Shown: positions 29,040-36,830 of the stretch, piece by piece | Numbering within the stretch: position 1 is the stretch's first letter | How the letters are laid out: each line of letters starts with the position of its first letter | Source of the DNA: Paramesorhizobium endophyticum | Lineage (GTDB): Bacteria > Pseudomonadota > Alphaproteobacteria > Rhizobiales > Rhizobiaceae | Assembly (NCBI RefSeq): GCF_014640615.1 | Contig: NZ_BMHH01000018.1 | Location: 37,221-101,220 of the forward strand | Length of the DNA: 64,000 bases | Direction: 5' to 3' | The notes under the pieces: model-generated | Seen by the model: only the letters and a program-made list of their open reading frames with translations | The model's database searches: none | What the model was told of the DNA's origin: nothing | Made by a program: the position numbers and the translations under genes

Positions 29040-29210
29040 GATGTGATCTCCTGTCGGTTTGCAACAGGAGGTCTACGGGCGGGCGACGAGCCCAGCTATC
29101 CGGTTCTTGCTTTGATACTCACGGTTTGATGGAAACTTGTCCTATAGAGCGATCATGTTTTGATGGGATCGCCTGAATTCCGATTTGGTACCCCTGTCCT
29201 CATGGAGAGG

Positions 29211-29371
29211 TAGAGGAATGGATCCCAGTGACAAGCACTGGGATGACGGGGGTCGGGCTGTTTTTTTCCGCTACCGTATATGCTTCTGCCAAGCGGAGAG
29301 GTTGAATATTTGACTGCCAACAGCCAAGCAACCCGTCATCCCAGTGCTTGTCACTGGGATCCATTCCTCTA
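29211..29371. repeat. R1 palindrome pair
   Basis: TAGAGGAATGGATCCCAGTG... (29211-29248) and its inverted counterpart (29334-29371). The spacer shares short words with the spacer at 8830-8934 (TATGCTTC, TGCCAAG, GCCAACAGC), showing that the whole unit of about 160 bases is the repeat, not only the arms. Confidence 0.82.
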
Positions 29372-29388
29372 CGGTGGCATGGCCGCAT

Positions 29389-29455
29389 CCCACATGGTGA
29401 GGTGTGACCTGAGCCTGTCGAAGGGGAACCTCGATACCCAAGAGGACCCTTGGCG
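29389..29455. repeat. Partial R4 element
   Basis: CATGGTGAGGTGTGACCTGA... corresponds to one arm of the R4 elements at 11868-12064 and 17397-17569; the other arm is missing here. It directly abuts the R1 pair. Confidence 0.65.
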
Positions 29456-29475
29456 CTGATCCAGCAAAGTGGAAA

Positions 29476-30117
29476 TTAAACCACCAGACCAATCCGGTCC
29501 TTCAGCACCACCATCAGCAGCCCGCAGGCGACGAGCGCGCCGATGAGGAACCAGACAAACCCCGTCACAAAACCCGTCCACCGGCTGCGTTTGCGCGGTT
29601 CGGCTAGCGCCGCCGCCTGCACGGAAACCGGCGCGGGGTTTTCTTCTGCAGCCGCGCCGTCTGCGACCGGACGGCCCGCCCGCAGATCCACGCGCTCGCC
29701 TTCCATGAGCCGCTCCCGCTCGACGATGCGCTCGGCGATATAGGCGGTGACGGAATCGGAGATGGGCTTGATTTCGGTCGACTCGGCCATGACGACGCGG
29801 CCCACCCGCGTGTCGCGGACGAAGCGGTAGGTGCGCCGGTCGCGGCCCATCATCACATGCGCGGTCGCGTCGATCCACAGGCGCGGTTGCAGGCCGGTGG
29901 AAAGCGCGAAGTCCCATTGCCAGTCGTCGGCGGGCACTTCATCGAACACCGGCTGGAGGTCCTGCGCCAGCAGTTCCAGCCGGATGCGGTCCGCTTCCTT
30001 CATGTCCACCACGACATCGCCACGGTCGGCAGCGGCGATTTTCACCGTGCGGATCGCATCCGACAGTCGGCGCACGGCGGCGCCGGGTGAACTGGCCTTA
30101 TCGCTCGTCTCGCTCAT
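29476..30117 (-). CDS. Hypothetical protein with a C-terminal membrane anchor
   Basis: 213 residues, family not recognised by name. The N-terminal 150 residues are soluble (e.g. DDWQWDFALSTGLQPRLWID and MMGRDRRTYRFVRDTRVGRVV), then a low-complexity linker rich in Ala and Pro, a basic stretch RKRSRW and a single helix at about 182-204 (GFVTGFVWFLIGALVACGLLMVV). This fits a tail-anchored inner-membrane protein facing the cytoplasm. The central part looks conserved in composition, so I take it as real. Start ATG at 30117. Confidence 0.75.
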   Translation of the reverse strand: MSETSDKASSPGAAVRRLSDAIRTVKIAAADRGDVVVDMKEADRIRLELLAQDLQPVFDEVPADDWQWDFALSTGLQPRLWIDATAHVMMGRDRRTYRFVRDTRVGRVVMAESTEIKPISDSVTAYIAERIVERERLMEGERVDLRAGRPVADGAAAEENPAPVSVQAAALAEPRKRSRWTGFVTGFVWFLIGALVACGLLMVVLKDRIGLVV

Positions 30118-30225
30118 GGGGGCTTCCCAGGTTGCTCCAGTTAATGGAACATTAACCCATGGAAGGGAGCAAGGGAATAAGTGAGTAGAGAGTAAGCAAT
30201 CTCCCTGCTTTATTCCCCTATTCCC

Positions 30226-31929
30226 TTACTCCCCTAATATCCTGTTCGCCGCAGCGACGATTGCCTCCAGCGAGGCCGTCACGATATTATCGTTGATGCC
30301 GACGCCGAAGATCTTCCCGCCCGGATGCGCGATTTCCATGTAGCAGATGGCCGAAGCGTCGGATCCCTGCCCCAGCGAATGCTCGGAATAATCGACGACC
30401 GAGAGCTTGATCCCGAGATAATGCGACAGCGCGTCGACGAAGCCGTCGATGGGACCCGTGCCGTGGCCTTCGATCCGCTTGGTCACCCCACCGTCGAAAA
30501 TCTCGGCGGCCATGATCCGGCGGCCCTTGCGCTCGGGGTCTGGATAGGTGTGGTGATCGACGAATTTCAGCCGTGCATCGGGCTGCGTCACATAGATTTT
30601 CTGGAATTCGTCATGAATGCGCTTCGAGGGCAGCTCCTTGCCTTCCTCGTCGGTGATCTTCTGGATCACGTCGCGGAATTCCACCTGCAAATTGCGCGGC
30701 AGGTTGAGGCCGTAATCGGCCTGCAGAATATAGGCGATGCCGCCCTTGCCCGACTGCGAGTTGATGCGGATGATCGCCTCGTAGGAACGCCCCACATCCT
30801 GCGGGTCGATGGGGAGATAAGGCACTTCCCACAAGGGCTTGTTGGCCTGCCGGATCGCCTTCATGCCCTTGTTGATGGCGTCCTGATGGGAGCCGGAGAA
30901 GGCCGTATAGACCAGTTCGCCCACATAGGGATGCCGCTCGGGGATGCGCAGCTGGTTCGAATATTCGTAGACGTCCTTCATCCTGACAATGTCGGAGCAG
31001 TCCAGTTCCGGATCGACGCCCTGCGTGAACATGTTGAGCGCCAGGGTCACCACATCGACATTGCCGGTGCGCTCGCCATTGCCGAACAGCGTGCCCTCCA
31101 CCCGGTCCGCGCCCGCCATCAGGCCGAGTTCGGTGGCGGCGATGCCGGTGCCACGGTCGTTATGCGGATGCAAGGAGACGATGAGGTTCTCGCGATTGTC
31201 GAGATTGCGGCACATCCACTCGATCTGGTCGGCATAGATGTTCGGCGTCGCCATCTCTACCGTCGAAGGCAGATTGATGATCAGCTTGTTCTCAGGCGTC
31301 GGCTTGATGATCTCGGTGACGGCGTTGCAGATTTCCAGCGCCACTTCCAGCTCGGTGCCCGTAAAACTCTCCGGCGAATATTCGAAGCGGTAGCCGCCCC
31401 CCGCCTTCGCCGCCATGTCGGTGATCATCTTGGCGGCATCGGTGGCGATCTGCTTGATGCCGGCCACATCCTTGCCGAACACGACGCGGCGCTGCAACTC
31501 GCTGGTGGAGTTATAGAAATGGATGATCGGGCGATGCGCCCCTTCCAGCGCCTCGAAGGTGCGGGTGATCAACTCCGGCCGGCACTGCACCAGCACCTGC
31601 AGCGATACGGCGAGGGGTACGCCGCCCTCCTCCACGCACCAGCGGGCGAAATCGAAATCCGTTTGCGAGGCGGAGGGAAAGCCGATCTCGATCTCGCGAA
31701 AGCCCATGTCGAGGAGCAACTGGAACATGCGCGCCTTGCGGTCATGCCCCATCGGATCGATCAGCGCCTGGTTACCGTCGCGCAAATCCACGGAGCACCA
31801 GACCGGCGCCTTCTCGATGCGCTTGCCGGGCCATGTGCGGCCGGACAGGTCCACCGCCGGATAGGGCTGATATTTGTTCGCCGCGACGGGCATTCCCTTG
31901 AAGCTGGAAGAAGCTTTGGTCTCATTCAT
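30226..31929 (-). CDS. leuA: 2-isopropylmalate synthase
   Basis: 567 residues, the long form found in alphaproteobacteria and actinobacteria. Condenses acetyl-CoA and 2-oxoisovalerate, the first committed step of leucine synthesis. Catalytic LRDGNQAL (49-56), GFREIEIGFPSASQTDF, and the metal-binding HPHNDRGTG (about 253-261) are intact; the C-terminal regulatory domain (about 430-567) should bind leucine. Start ATG at 31929. It is preceded by a 38-codon leader peptide rich in Leu codons (32065-32181), so control by attenuation is likely. Confidence 0.96.
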   Translation of the reverse strand: MNETKASSSFKGMPVAANKYQPYPAVDLSGRTWPGKRIEKAPVWCSVDLRDGNQALIDPMGHDRKARMFQLLLDMGFREIEIGFPSASQTDFDFARWCVEEGGVPLAVSLQVLVQCRPELITRTFEALEGAHRPIIHFYNSTSELQRRVVFGKDVAGIKQIATDAAKMITDMAAKAGGGYRFEYSPESFTGTELEVALEICNAVTEIIKPTPENKLIINLPSTVEMATPNIYADQIEWMCRNLDNRENLIVSLHPHNDRGTGIAATELGLMAGADRVEGTLFGNGERTGNVDVVTLALNMFTQGVDPELDCSDIVRMKDVYEYSNQLRIPERHPYVGELVYTAFSGSHQDAINKGMKAIRQANKPLWEVPYLPIDPQDVGRSYEAIIRINSQSGKGGIAYILQADYGLNLPRNLQVEFRDVIQKITDEEGKELPSKRIHDEFQKIYVTQPDARLKFVDHHTYPDPERKGRRIMAAEIFDGGVTKRIEGHGTGPIDGFVDALSHYLGIKLSVVDYSEHSLGQGSDASAICYMEIAHPGGKIFGVGINDNIVTASLEAIVAAANRILGE

Positions 31930-32019
31930 GGCTGTTCTCGTTTCTGCAGGCCGCGCAGCATACCGGCGGCTTATGACCGGATGGCGACGGCATTAATCTC
32001 TACGAATATCGATTGAGGG

Positions 32020-32100
32020 CAAGGAGCAGGGGCCTGGCGGGACCATTCGACCGCCGGACGCTCCTTAACGAGCCCGACGGTCGCCGATAAGGCCGAGAAG
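32020..32100 (-). promoter_or_regulatory. Leucine attenuator: stem overlapping the leader's end
   Basis: On the minus strand CGACCG-TCGG-GCTC ... GAGC-GTCCGG-CGGTCG folds into a long stem that covers the last codons and stop of the leader peptide. Alternative pairing with the Leu-codon region is expected for attenuation. I see no clean T-run right after it, so the device may act on translation or with a weak terminator further down. Confidence 0.5.
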
Positions 32101-32181
32101 AAGCGAGCGTAGGAGAGCGCGCGCATTCGCATCCGTGGAAACGGAGCGGGCAGAGGCAGCAATGGCAGCGCGCGTGTTCAT
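32065..32181 (-). CDS. leuL: leuA leader peptide, 38 residues
   Basis: Small frame starting MNTRAAIAASARSV and running through the Leu-rich segment ALLRSLLLGLIGDRRAR to TAA. Six Leu codons fall within nine positions (residues 23-31). It ends 135 bases before the leuA ATG, on the same strand. The pattern is that of a ribosome-mediated attenuator: when leucyl-tRNA is scarce the ribosome stalls on these codons. Too short for routine gene callers. Confidence 0.82.
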   Translation of the reverse strand: MNTRAAIAASARSVSTDANARALLRSLLLGLIGDRRAR

Positions 32182-32247
32182 GGCAACAATCGATAATCGA
32201 GACTAGAGAAAGACGCAAGAAAATTAGTGCATGCGGATAGAGATGTT

Positions 32248-32441
32248 GGCGGGACAGCGCCCCCCTCTGCCCTGCCGGGCATCTCCCCCGCAAGGGGGGA
32301 GATTGGCTGGTATCAATGAGGACACTTTACAACGAACCTTGGCGATTGACGCCGAGCATCTATGCCGAGCATCTATAAAGGCGCAATCTCCCCACATGCG
32401 GGGGAGATGTCCGGCAGGACAGAGGGGGGCGCTGTCCCGCC
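32248..32441. repeat. R2 intergenic element
   Basis: Arms as in the other R2 copies. The core differs from the others: it contains a short tandem repeat GCCGAGCATCTAT (two copies near 32351-32378). Located upstream of the leuA leader and downstream of the cation-efflux gene. Confidence 0.83.
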
Positions 32442-32467
32442 GACGTTTCCATTTAATTCACCCTCTA

Positions 32468-33376
32468 TCAAGCAAACGGCACTGCCGCCGTGCCGCGCGG
32501 CAGTTTCGCCTCTTCCTCGGGCTCGACATGGATGACCACGCGGGCGCTGGGGATCAATTCCATCAGCGCGTTCTCGACGCGGTCGCAGATGACATGCGCG
32601 TCGCCGACGCTCATCTCCGCCGCCACCACCATGTGGAACTCGATGAAGGTGGCCCGACCGGCGATGCGGGTTTTGAGATCGTGCACCTCGATTGCCCCGC
32701 CCGCATTGGCTGAGATGACATCGCGGATGCGGATCGTCTCGTCGAGATCGACGCCGACATCCATCAGCCCCTGCACCGAGGAATTGATGACATGCCAGCC
32801 CTGCCAGAGAATGTTGAGCGCGACGATCACGGCGAGCAGCGGGTCGAGCACGTCCCAGCCGGTGTATACCGCCGCGACAAGGCCGATGACGACACCCACC
32901 GAGGTCACCACATCGGTCATGATGTGCTTGCCGTCGGCAAGAAGCGCCGGAGATTTCTCGCTCGTGCCCGCGCGGATAAGCACGAGCGCCCACACCAGAT
33001 TGACAGCGCCGGCCACGCCGTTGATGGCAAGGCCGAGCCAGGGGTCCGCGAGATTGCGCGGCGCCTGGAGCGCGCCCCACGCCTGATGGAAGATCAAAAG
33101 CGCAGCAACGACGATGAGCACCCCTTCCAGCACAGCCGAAAAATATTCGGCCTTGTGATGGCCGAACGGATGGTTCTGGTCGGCGGGCATGTGGCTGACG
33201 CGGATCGCCCACCACGCCGCCACCGCTGCAATCACATTGACGATGGATTCGAGCGCATCCGAATAAAGGGCCACCGAACCGGTGACGGCGAAGGCGGCAT
33301 ATTTCAGCGCCAGCACGCCCAGCGCGACCGGGATCGACCAGACGGAGAGAAGCTGAATCTTTGACTTCGCGTCCAT
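32468..33376 (-). CDS. Cation diffusion facilitator (CDF) family transporter
   Basis: 302 residues; inner-membrane divalent-metal/proton antiporter. The family start is typical (LLSVWSIPVALGVLALKYAAFAVTGSVALYSDALESIVNV), with the metal-site aspartate of helix II in SDALES and the second site in DGKHIMTDVVTS of helix V; the motif HPFGHHKAEYFSA lies between helices II and III. A C-terminal cytoplasmic domain (about 210-290) follows. Metal (Zn, Fe, Mn, Co) cannot be assigned from sequence alone. Start ATG at 33376. Confidence 0.92.
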   Translation of the reverse strand: MDAKSKIQLLSVWSIPVALGVLALKYAAFAVTGSVALYSDALESIVNVIAAVAAWWAIRVSHMPADQNHPFGHHKAEYFSAVLEGVLIVVAALLIFHQAWGALQAPRNLADPWLGLAINGVAGAVNLVWALVLIRAGTSEKSPALLADGKHIMTDVVTSVGVVIGLVAAVYTGWDVLDPLLAVIVALNILWQGWHVINSSVQGLMDVGVDLDETIRIRDVISANAGGAIEVHDLKTRIAGRATFIEFHMVVAAEMSVGDAHVICDRVENALMELIPSARVVIHVEPEEEAKLPRGTAAVPFA

Positions 33377-33384
33377 ATTGGGTC

Positions 33385-33465
33385 CCCCGAGTGAGATAGT
33401 GAACGGTGAGGTAGTGAGTAGTGGGCTTTCACTATCTCACTACTCACTATTCCCTACTCACTACG
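33385..33465. repeat. Short palindromic repeat between CDF and trpEG
   Basis: AGTGAGATAGTGAACGGTGA... and, inverted, TCACTATCTCACTACTCACT: tandem and inverted copies of AGTGAGTAGT-like words. A similar word set occurs at 30176-30236. It fills the gap between trpEG and the CDF gene. Confidence 0.6.
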
Positions 33466-35647
33466 CCGCTCGCTCTTTCGCCCGCCGCGGCAGATGCGCC
33501 ACGACATTCTCGATCATCCGCATTCCGGCGTCGTGGCCCAGCGTCATAATCGATTCGGGATGGAACTGCACCGCCGCGATCGGCTCCTTTTTGTGCTCGA
33601 ACGCCATGATGACGCCATCCTCCGTCTCCGCCGTGACGATGAACTCATCTGGGAGCCGCACCGGATCGGCAAAGATCGAGTGGTAGCGCCCGACCGTCAC
33701 TTCCTTCGGCAGACCGGAGAAGATGCGGCCCTGCTTCAGCACACGGATACGCGAGGGCTTGCCATGCATCGGCTCGTGCAATTGCCGCAGCGTCCCGCCA
33801 TAGGCTTCGGCAAGCGCCTGCAGCCCGAGGCACACGCCAAAGATCGGCAGTTCACGCGCCCGCGCCTTGGCGATCGTCGCCTTACAGTCGAAATCCTTCG
33901 GCATGCCCGGCCCCGGCGACAGCACCACCAGATCGGGCTTCAGACGGTCGAAAAGCTCTTCCGCCACCGGCGAGCGCACCGTCGAGACATTCGCTCCGGT
34001 CTGGCGGAAATAATTCGCCAGCGTGTGGACGAAGGAATCTTCATGATCGACAAGCAGGATCGACAGCCCTTCGCCGACGCGGGCCGCCGCGCGCGCCTCA
34101 CCTCCGGCGTTGGGCTTGTGCGCATCACGAATGGCCGAGAGCATGGCAGATGCCTTGAGCTCCGTTTCCGCCTCTTCCTCTTCCGGCACGGAATCATAGA
34201 GGAGCGTCGCCCCGGCGCGCACTTCCGCGATGCCATCCTTGATGCGGATTGTGCGCAGCGTCAGGCCAGTGTTCATATTGCCGTTGAAATGCACCATGCC
34301 GATGGCCCCGCCATACCAGGCGCGCGGGCTCTTCTCATTTTCCTCGATGAAGCGCATGGCCCAGAGCTTGGGTGCGCCCGTCACCGTCACCGCCCAGGCG
34401 TGGCTGAGGAAACCGTCGAACGCGTCCATGCCCTCGCGCAACCGGCCTTCGATATGATCAACGGTGTGAATGAGGCGCGAATACATCTCGATCTGCCGCC
34501 GCCCGATGACGCGCACCGAACCCGGCTCGCACACCCGGCTCTTGTCGTTGCGGTCCACATCCGAGCACATGGTGAGCTCGGATTCATCCTTCTTGGAGTT
34601 GAGCAGCTTCAATATCTGCTCCGAATCCGAAATCGCGTCATCGCCGCGCTTGATCGTGCCTGATATCGGGCAGGTCTCGATCCGCCGCCCGCTGACCCGC
34701 ACGAACATTTCCGGCGAAGCGCCGACAAGATATTCTCCATCGCCCAGATTGATGAAGAAGGAATAGGGTGATGGGTTGATCGACTTCAATCGCCGGGAGA
34801 TTTCCGAAGGCTTCGTTTCGCAACGTTCATAGAAAGTCTGCCCCGGCACCACTTCGAAGAGATCGCCGCGCTTGAAGCTCTCCTTTGCCTTTTCCACCAG
34901 CCGCGCGAACTCGCCGGGCTGATGATCGCCGCGCGGCGGGATACGGTCGGACGGCTTGAACGGCTCGGCCACCGTCTCGCGCGGCAGGCCCTCAGTCGAA
35001 GCGCCCTGATAGGAGAACTCATAGCGGTCGAACCACGCCTTGGCGGAATAATGGTCCGCCACCAGGATCGCGTCCGGCAGATAAAGTACGAGATCGCGCT
35101 GGCTGTCCGCCCGCTTCAGTTTGAAGGTGATGGGGTCGAACTGAAAGGCAAGATCATAGCCGAACGCGCCGTAAAGCCCGAGGCTGCCGTCCTCTTCGGA
35201 AAAGAACAGCCCGACAATGGCGCGCAGCGCCGTGAACACCGAAGGCGCGCGCGAGCGCTCCTCCTCGGTGAAATGCCGCTGCGGCTCTGCGATGGTAAGC
35301 TCGATCAGCCCCTCTTCCGCCCTGGCCACCGTCACATCGGCAAGGCCCTTCATCACATCGAGAATCGAGCGCAGCATAACCTCGCCACGCTTGTTGAGCG
35401 CCTCGATCTTCATCTCCCGCCCGTTCGAGGTGATGGCCAGCGGCGGGTCGATGATCGCCGTATCCCAGCGCGTATAGCGGCCCGGATATTCATAATTGGA
35501 GGAGAACACCGCCCCGCGCCGCCCGTCGAGCGCGTCGATGCTCGCCTCGATCGCCCCGGCATAGGGCGTCGGCACCCGCGTTCGCCTGATGGCGACGCCG
35601 CCGGCGGTTACATAGTCATGCACTTCATTTTCGGCAGTCATCGCCAT
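33461..35647 (-). CDS. trpE(G): Anthranilate synthase, fused TrpE-TrpG
   Basis: 728 residues. First enzyme of tryptophan synthesis, chorismate plus glutamine to anthranilate. The TrpE part (about 1-515) shows the chorismate-binding signature [20 protein letters not shown] and YGGAIG; the glutamine amidotransferase part (about 528-728) has VLSPGPGMP, the nucleophile loop GVCLGLQ (about 603-609) and QFHPESI near its end. The single-chain fusion is typical of Rhizobiales. Start ATG at 35647 has GGAGCTAGAGGACG upstream. Regulated by the Trp-codon leader and terminator at 35686-35810. Confidence 0.96.
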   Translation of the reverse strand: MAMTAENEVHDYVTAGGVAIRRTRVPTPYAGAIEASIDALDGRRGAVFSSNYEYPGRYTRWDTAIIDPPLAITSNGREMKIEALNKRGEVMLRSILDVMKGLADVTVARAEEGLIELTIAEPQRHFTEEERSRAPSVFTALRAIVGLFFSEEDGSLGLYGAFGYDLAFQFDPITFKLKRADSQRDLVLYLPDAILVADHYSAKAWFDRYEFSYQGASTEGLPRETVAEPFKPSDRIPPRGDHQPGEFARLVEKAKESFKRGDLFEVVPGQTFYERCETKPSEISRRLKSINPSPYSFFINLGDGEYLVGASPEMFVRVSGRRIETCPISGTIKRGDDAISDSEQILKLLNSKKDESELTMCSDVDRNDKSRVCEPGSVRVIGRRQIEMYSRLIHTVDHIEGRLREGMDAFDGFLSHAWAVTVTGAPKLWAMRFIEENEKSPRAWYGGAIGMVHFNGNMNTGLTLRTIRIKDGIAEVRAGATLLYDSVPEEEEAETELKASAMLSAIRDAHKPNAGGEARAAARVGEGLSILLVDHEDSFVHTLANYFRQTGANVSTVRSPVAEELFDRLKPDLVVLSPGPGMPKDFDCKATIAKARARELPIFGVCLGLQALAEAYGGTLRQLHEPMHGKPSRIRVLKQGRIFSGLPKEVTVGRYHSIFADPVRLPDEFIVTAETEDGVIMAFEHKKEPIAAVQFHPESIMTLGHDAGMRMIENVVAHLPRRAKERAA

Positions 35648-35684
35648 CGTCCTCTAGCTCCTGACATTTAGCTTGCGGACGGCT

Positions 35685-35719
35685 AAACAAAAAGGCCGCC
35701 CGGAAATTCCGTTGCGGCC
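35685..35719 (-). terminator. trp attenuator terminator
   Basis: On the minus strand GGCCGC-AACGGAATTTCCGG-GCGGCC forms a strong stem (35694-35719) followed by TTTTTGTTT. It lies 44 bases after the stop of the Trp-rich leader peptide and 38 bases before the trpE(G) start: a classic attenuator. Confidence 0.85.
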
Positions 35720-35762
35720 CTGTGATCCTTTGCGCGCATGCAAAAGCCTAGCGTGGCCGCTT

Positions 35763-35810
35763 TCAGCGGACCCACCACCAGCCATTGATGATCATGCGCG
35801 TGTTGTACAT
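35763..35810 (-). CDS. trpL: trp leader peptide, 15 residues
   Basis: MYNTRMIINGWWWVR followed by TGA: three consecutive Trp codons. Same strand as trpE(G), with the attenuator terminator in between. It is equivalent to the Sinorhizobium trpL leader, which also has three consecutive Trp codons. A second in-frame ATG (MIINGWWWVR) could be the real start. Confidence 0.9.
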   Translation of the reverse strand: MYNTRMIINGWWWVR

Positions 35811-35829
35811 GGATGGAATTGTTAGCGCC

Positions 35830-35850
35830 CAGTTGCGTCACTTGCAACTG
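35830..35850. promoter_or_regulatory. Perfect 7-7-7 palindrome in the trp promoter region
   Basis: CAGTTGC-GTCACTT-GCAACTG lies 20 bases upstream of the trp leader start and so falls over its promoter or transcription start. It could be an operator or a 5' stem of the leader RNA. Confidence 0.5.
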
Positions 35851-35923
35851 GAAAGTTTGTGCTCTTACCCGGGAAGGCACCATATGATAGGCTGTTGGAA
35901 AGGCTCGACAGCGGAGAAAAGCA

Positions 35924-36208
35924 ATGCGCATATCCGTAGCAGAAGCAAAAGATCATCTTCCCGAACTCATTCAGCGCGCCGAGGCTGGAGATGAGGTGAT
36001 ACTTACCGGTAATGGCCAAGCGGCCGTGCGGCTGGTGCCCGAATCCACCGCCGCGGAGGCGGTGCCGAAACTCGAAGTATCGCCGGAAGAGTTCAAGCGG
36101 CGTATGGCCATCCTTAATAGGATTCAAGCGGAGGCGAAACCTACTCCGGGACCGAGCGCGGCGCGCAGCCAGGACTTTCTCTATAACGAAGACGGTTTGC
36201 CCGGATGA
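35924..36208 (+). CDS. Phd/YefM-type antitoxin (orphan)
   Basis: 94 residues. The N-terminal half has the Phd/YefM pattern MRISVAEAKDHLPELIQRAEAGDEVILTGNG-AVRLVPE, which binds DNA and its own toxin; the C-terminal half (ending ARSQDFLYNEDGLPG) should wrap around a PIN-type toxin. Start ATG at 35924 follows GGAGAAAAGCA. The stop overlaps a following ATG (ATGA), the usual coupling to the toxin gene, but the toxin is cut short after ten codons (36205-36237). Confidence 0.87.
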   Translation: MRISVAEAKDHLPELIQRAEAGDEVILTGNGQAAVRLVPESTAAEAVPKLEVSPEEFKRRMAILNRIQAEAKPTPGPSAARSQDFLYNEDGLPG

Positions 36209-36237
36209 TTGCGGTCTTGTTTAAGCGACGGTTCTAG
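36205..36237 (+). pseudogene. Truncated toxin gene (VapC-like start only)
   Basis: After the overlapping ATG the frame reads MIAVLFKRRF and stops at TAG. VapC-type toxins commonly begin MIAVLDAS, so the first five residues fit and then the sequence departs. The R2 repeat begins directly after the stop. I read this as a toxin gene lost by deletion or insertion at this point. Confidence 0.6.
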
Positions 36238-36409
36238 GCGCCCCCCTCTGTCCTGCCGGACATCTCCCCCGCAAGGGGGGAGATTGCGCCTTCATAGACG
36301 CGCGGCACCAATCGCCAACGTTGCAGGGTGAGAGCGGAAGCGTGTGTCGGCCAATCTCCCCCCTTGCGGGGGAGATGCCCGGCAGGGCAGAGGGGGGCGC
36401 TGTCCCGCC
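36237..36409. repeat. R2 intergenic element with truncated left end
   Basis: This copy starts at GGCGCCCCCCTCTG and lacks the GGCGGGACA that opens the left arm of the others; the right arm is complete. It abuts the stop codon of the truncated toxin frame. Confidence 0.82.
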
Positions 36410-36440
36410 AGCGCTTGCAGTCTTGCCTTGAAGCAAACGA

Positions 36441-36473
36441 AAAGTCCGGATCGTGGAAGCGATCCGGACTTTC
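36441..36473. terminator. Strong stem-loop, terminator-like
   Basis: AAAGTCCGGATCG-TGGAAG-CGATCCGGACTTT: a perfect 13-base-pair stem followed by TTCCTTGT. Could end transcription from the antitoxin side. Confidence 0.65.
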
Positions 36474-36654
36474 CTTGTCCTCCAGAATGGGACAATATCA
36501 GGCCCAAGGTATTAGGCGGGGGCGGAACCCTGAACCTGATCTATTAGCCGAATATCTAAAATTTTATATTCAGATACCCGGAAACTGCAACTGGCACGTG
36601 CTAAAAGTCATTCAGTACGGGATTATTAGTATCGGAGGTTGCATAGATTCGCAA

Positions 36655-36688
36655 GCGAAAAAAGCTTCGCCGAGAAGCTTTTTTCGCA
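36655..36688. terminator. Bidirectional terminator-like stem-loop
   Basis: GCGAAAAAAGCTTC-GCCG-AGAAGCTTTTTTCGC: A-run on one side, T-run on the other, so it can work in both directions, including for putA read leftwards. Confidence 0.7.
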
Positions 36689-36782
36689 TTGACGTTGAAG
36701 TTAACCTTTCTAAAATACTACCGACGCGAGCATTGAAACGATTCTCATCATAATAGATGTGAGTCGCTTCAATGCTTTTTTT
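36689..36782 (+). ncRNA. Candidate short non-coding RNA
   Basis: A promoter-like pair TTGACG (36689-36694) and TAAAAT (36711-36716) with 16-base spacing is followed directly by a stem-loop (GAGCATTGAAACGATTCTCATC at 36729 pairing with GATGTGAGTCGCTTCAATGC) and seven T. The predicted transcript of about 60 nt would be almost entirely the terminator hairpin. No known RNA family is recognised. Confidence 0.4.
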
Positions 36783-36830
36783 CCACGCATTTCCAATAGA
36801 AAGCCGGCTGCATACTTCGGAAAATCCGTC

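Larger units (their letters stand above)
29040..29475. other. 435-base gap with R1 pair and partial R4
   Basis: The SDR promoter lies at the left end. The remainder is an R1 pair (29211-29248 and 29334-29371) followed by an R4 fragment (29389-29455). No gene seen. Confidence 0.7.
36410..36830. other. Gap with three strong hairpins and no protein gene
   Basis: Between the R2 element and putA. It holds three stem-loops at 36441-36473, 36655-36688 and 36728-36780, the last with its own upstream promoter-like sequence. An open frame runs through part of it (36328-36753) but starts inside the repeat and has no family resemblance. Confidence 0.6.

Noticed and set aside
30325..32016. 563-codon open frame antisense to leuA
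   Set aside because: A shadow of leuA; composition dominated by Arg, His and Asp from reverse reading, no motif.
36328..36753. 141-codon plus-strand frame across the R2 element and the hairpins
   Set aside because: Begins inside the repeat and passes through terminator stems; no protein-like conservation.
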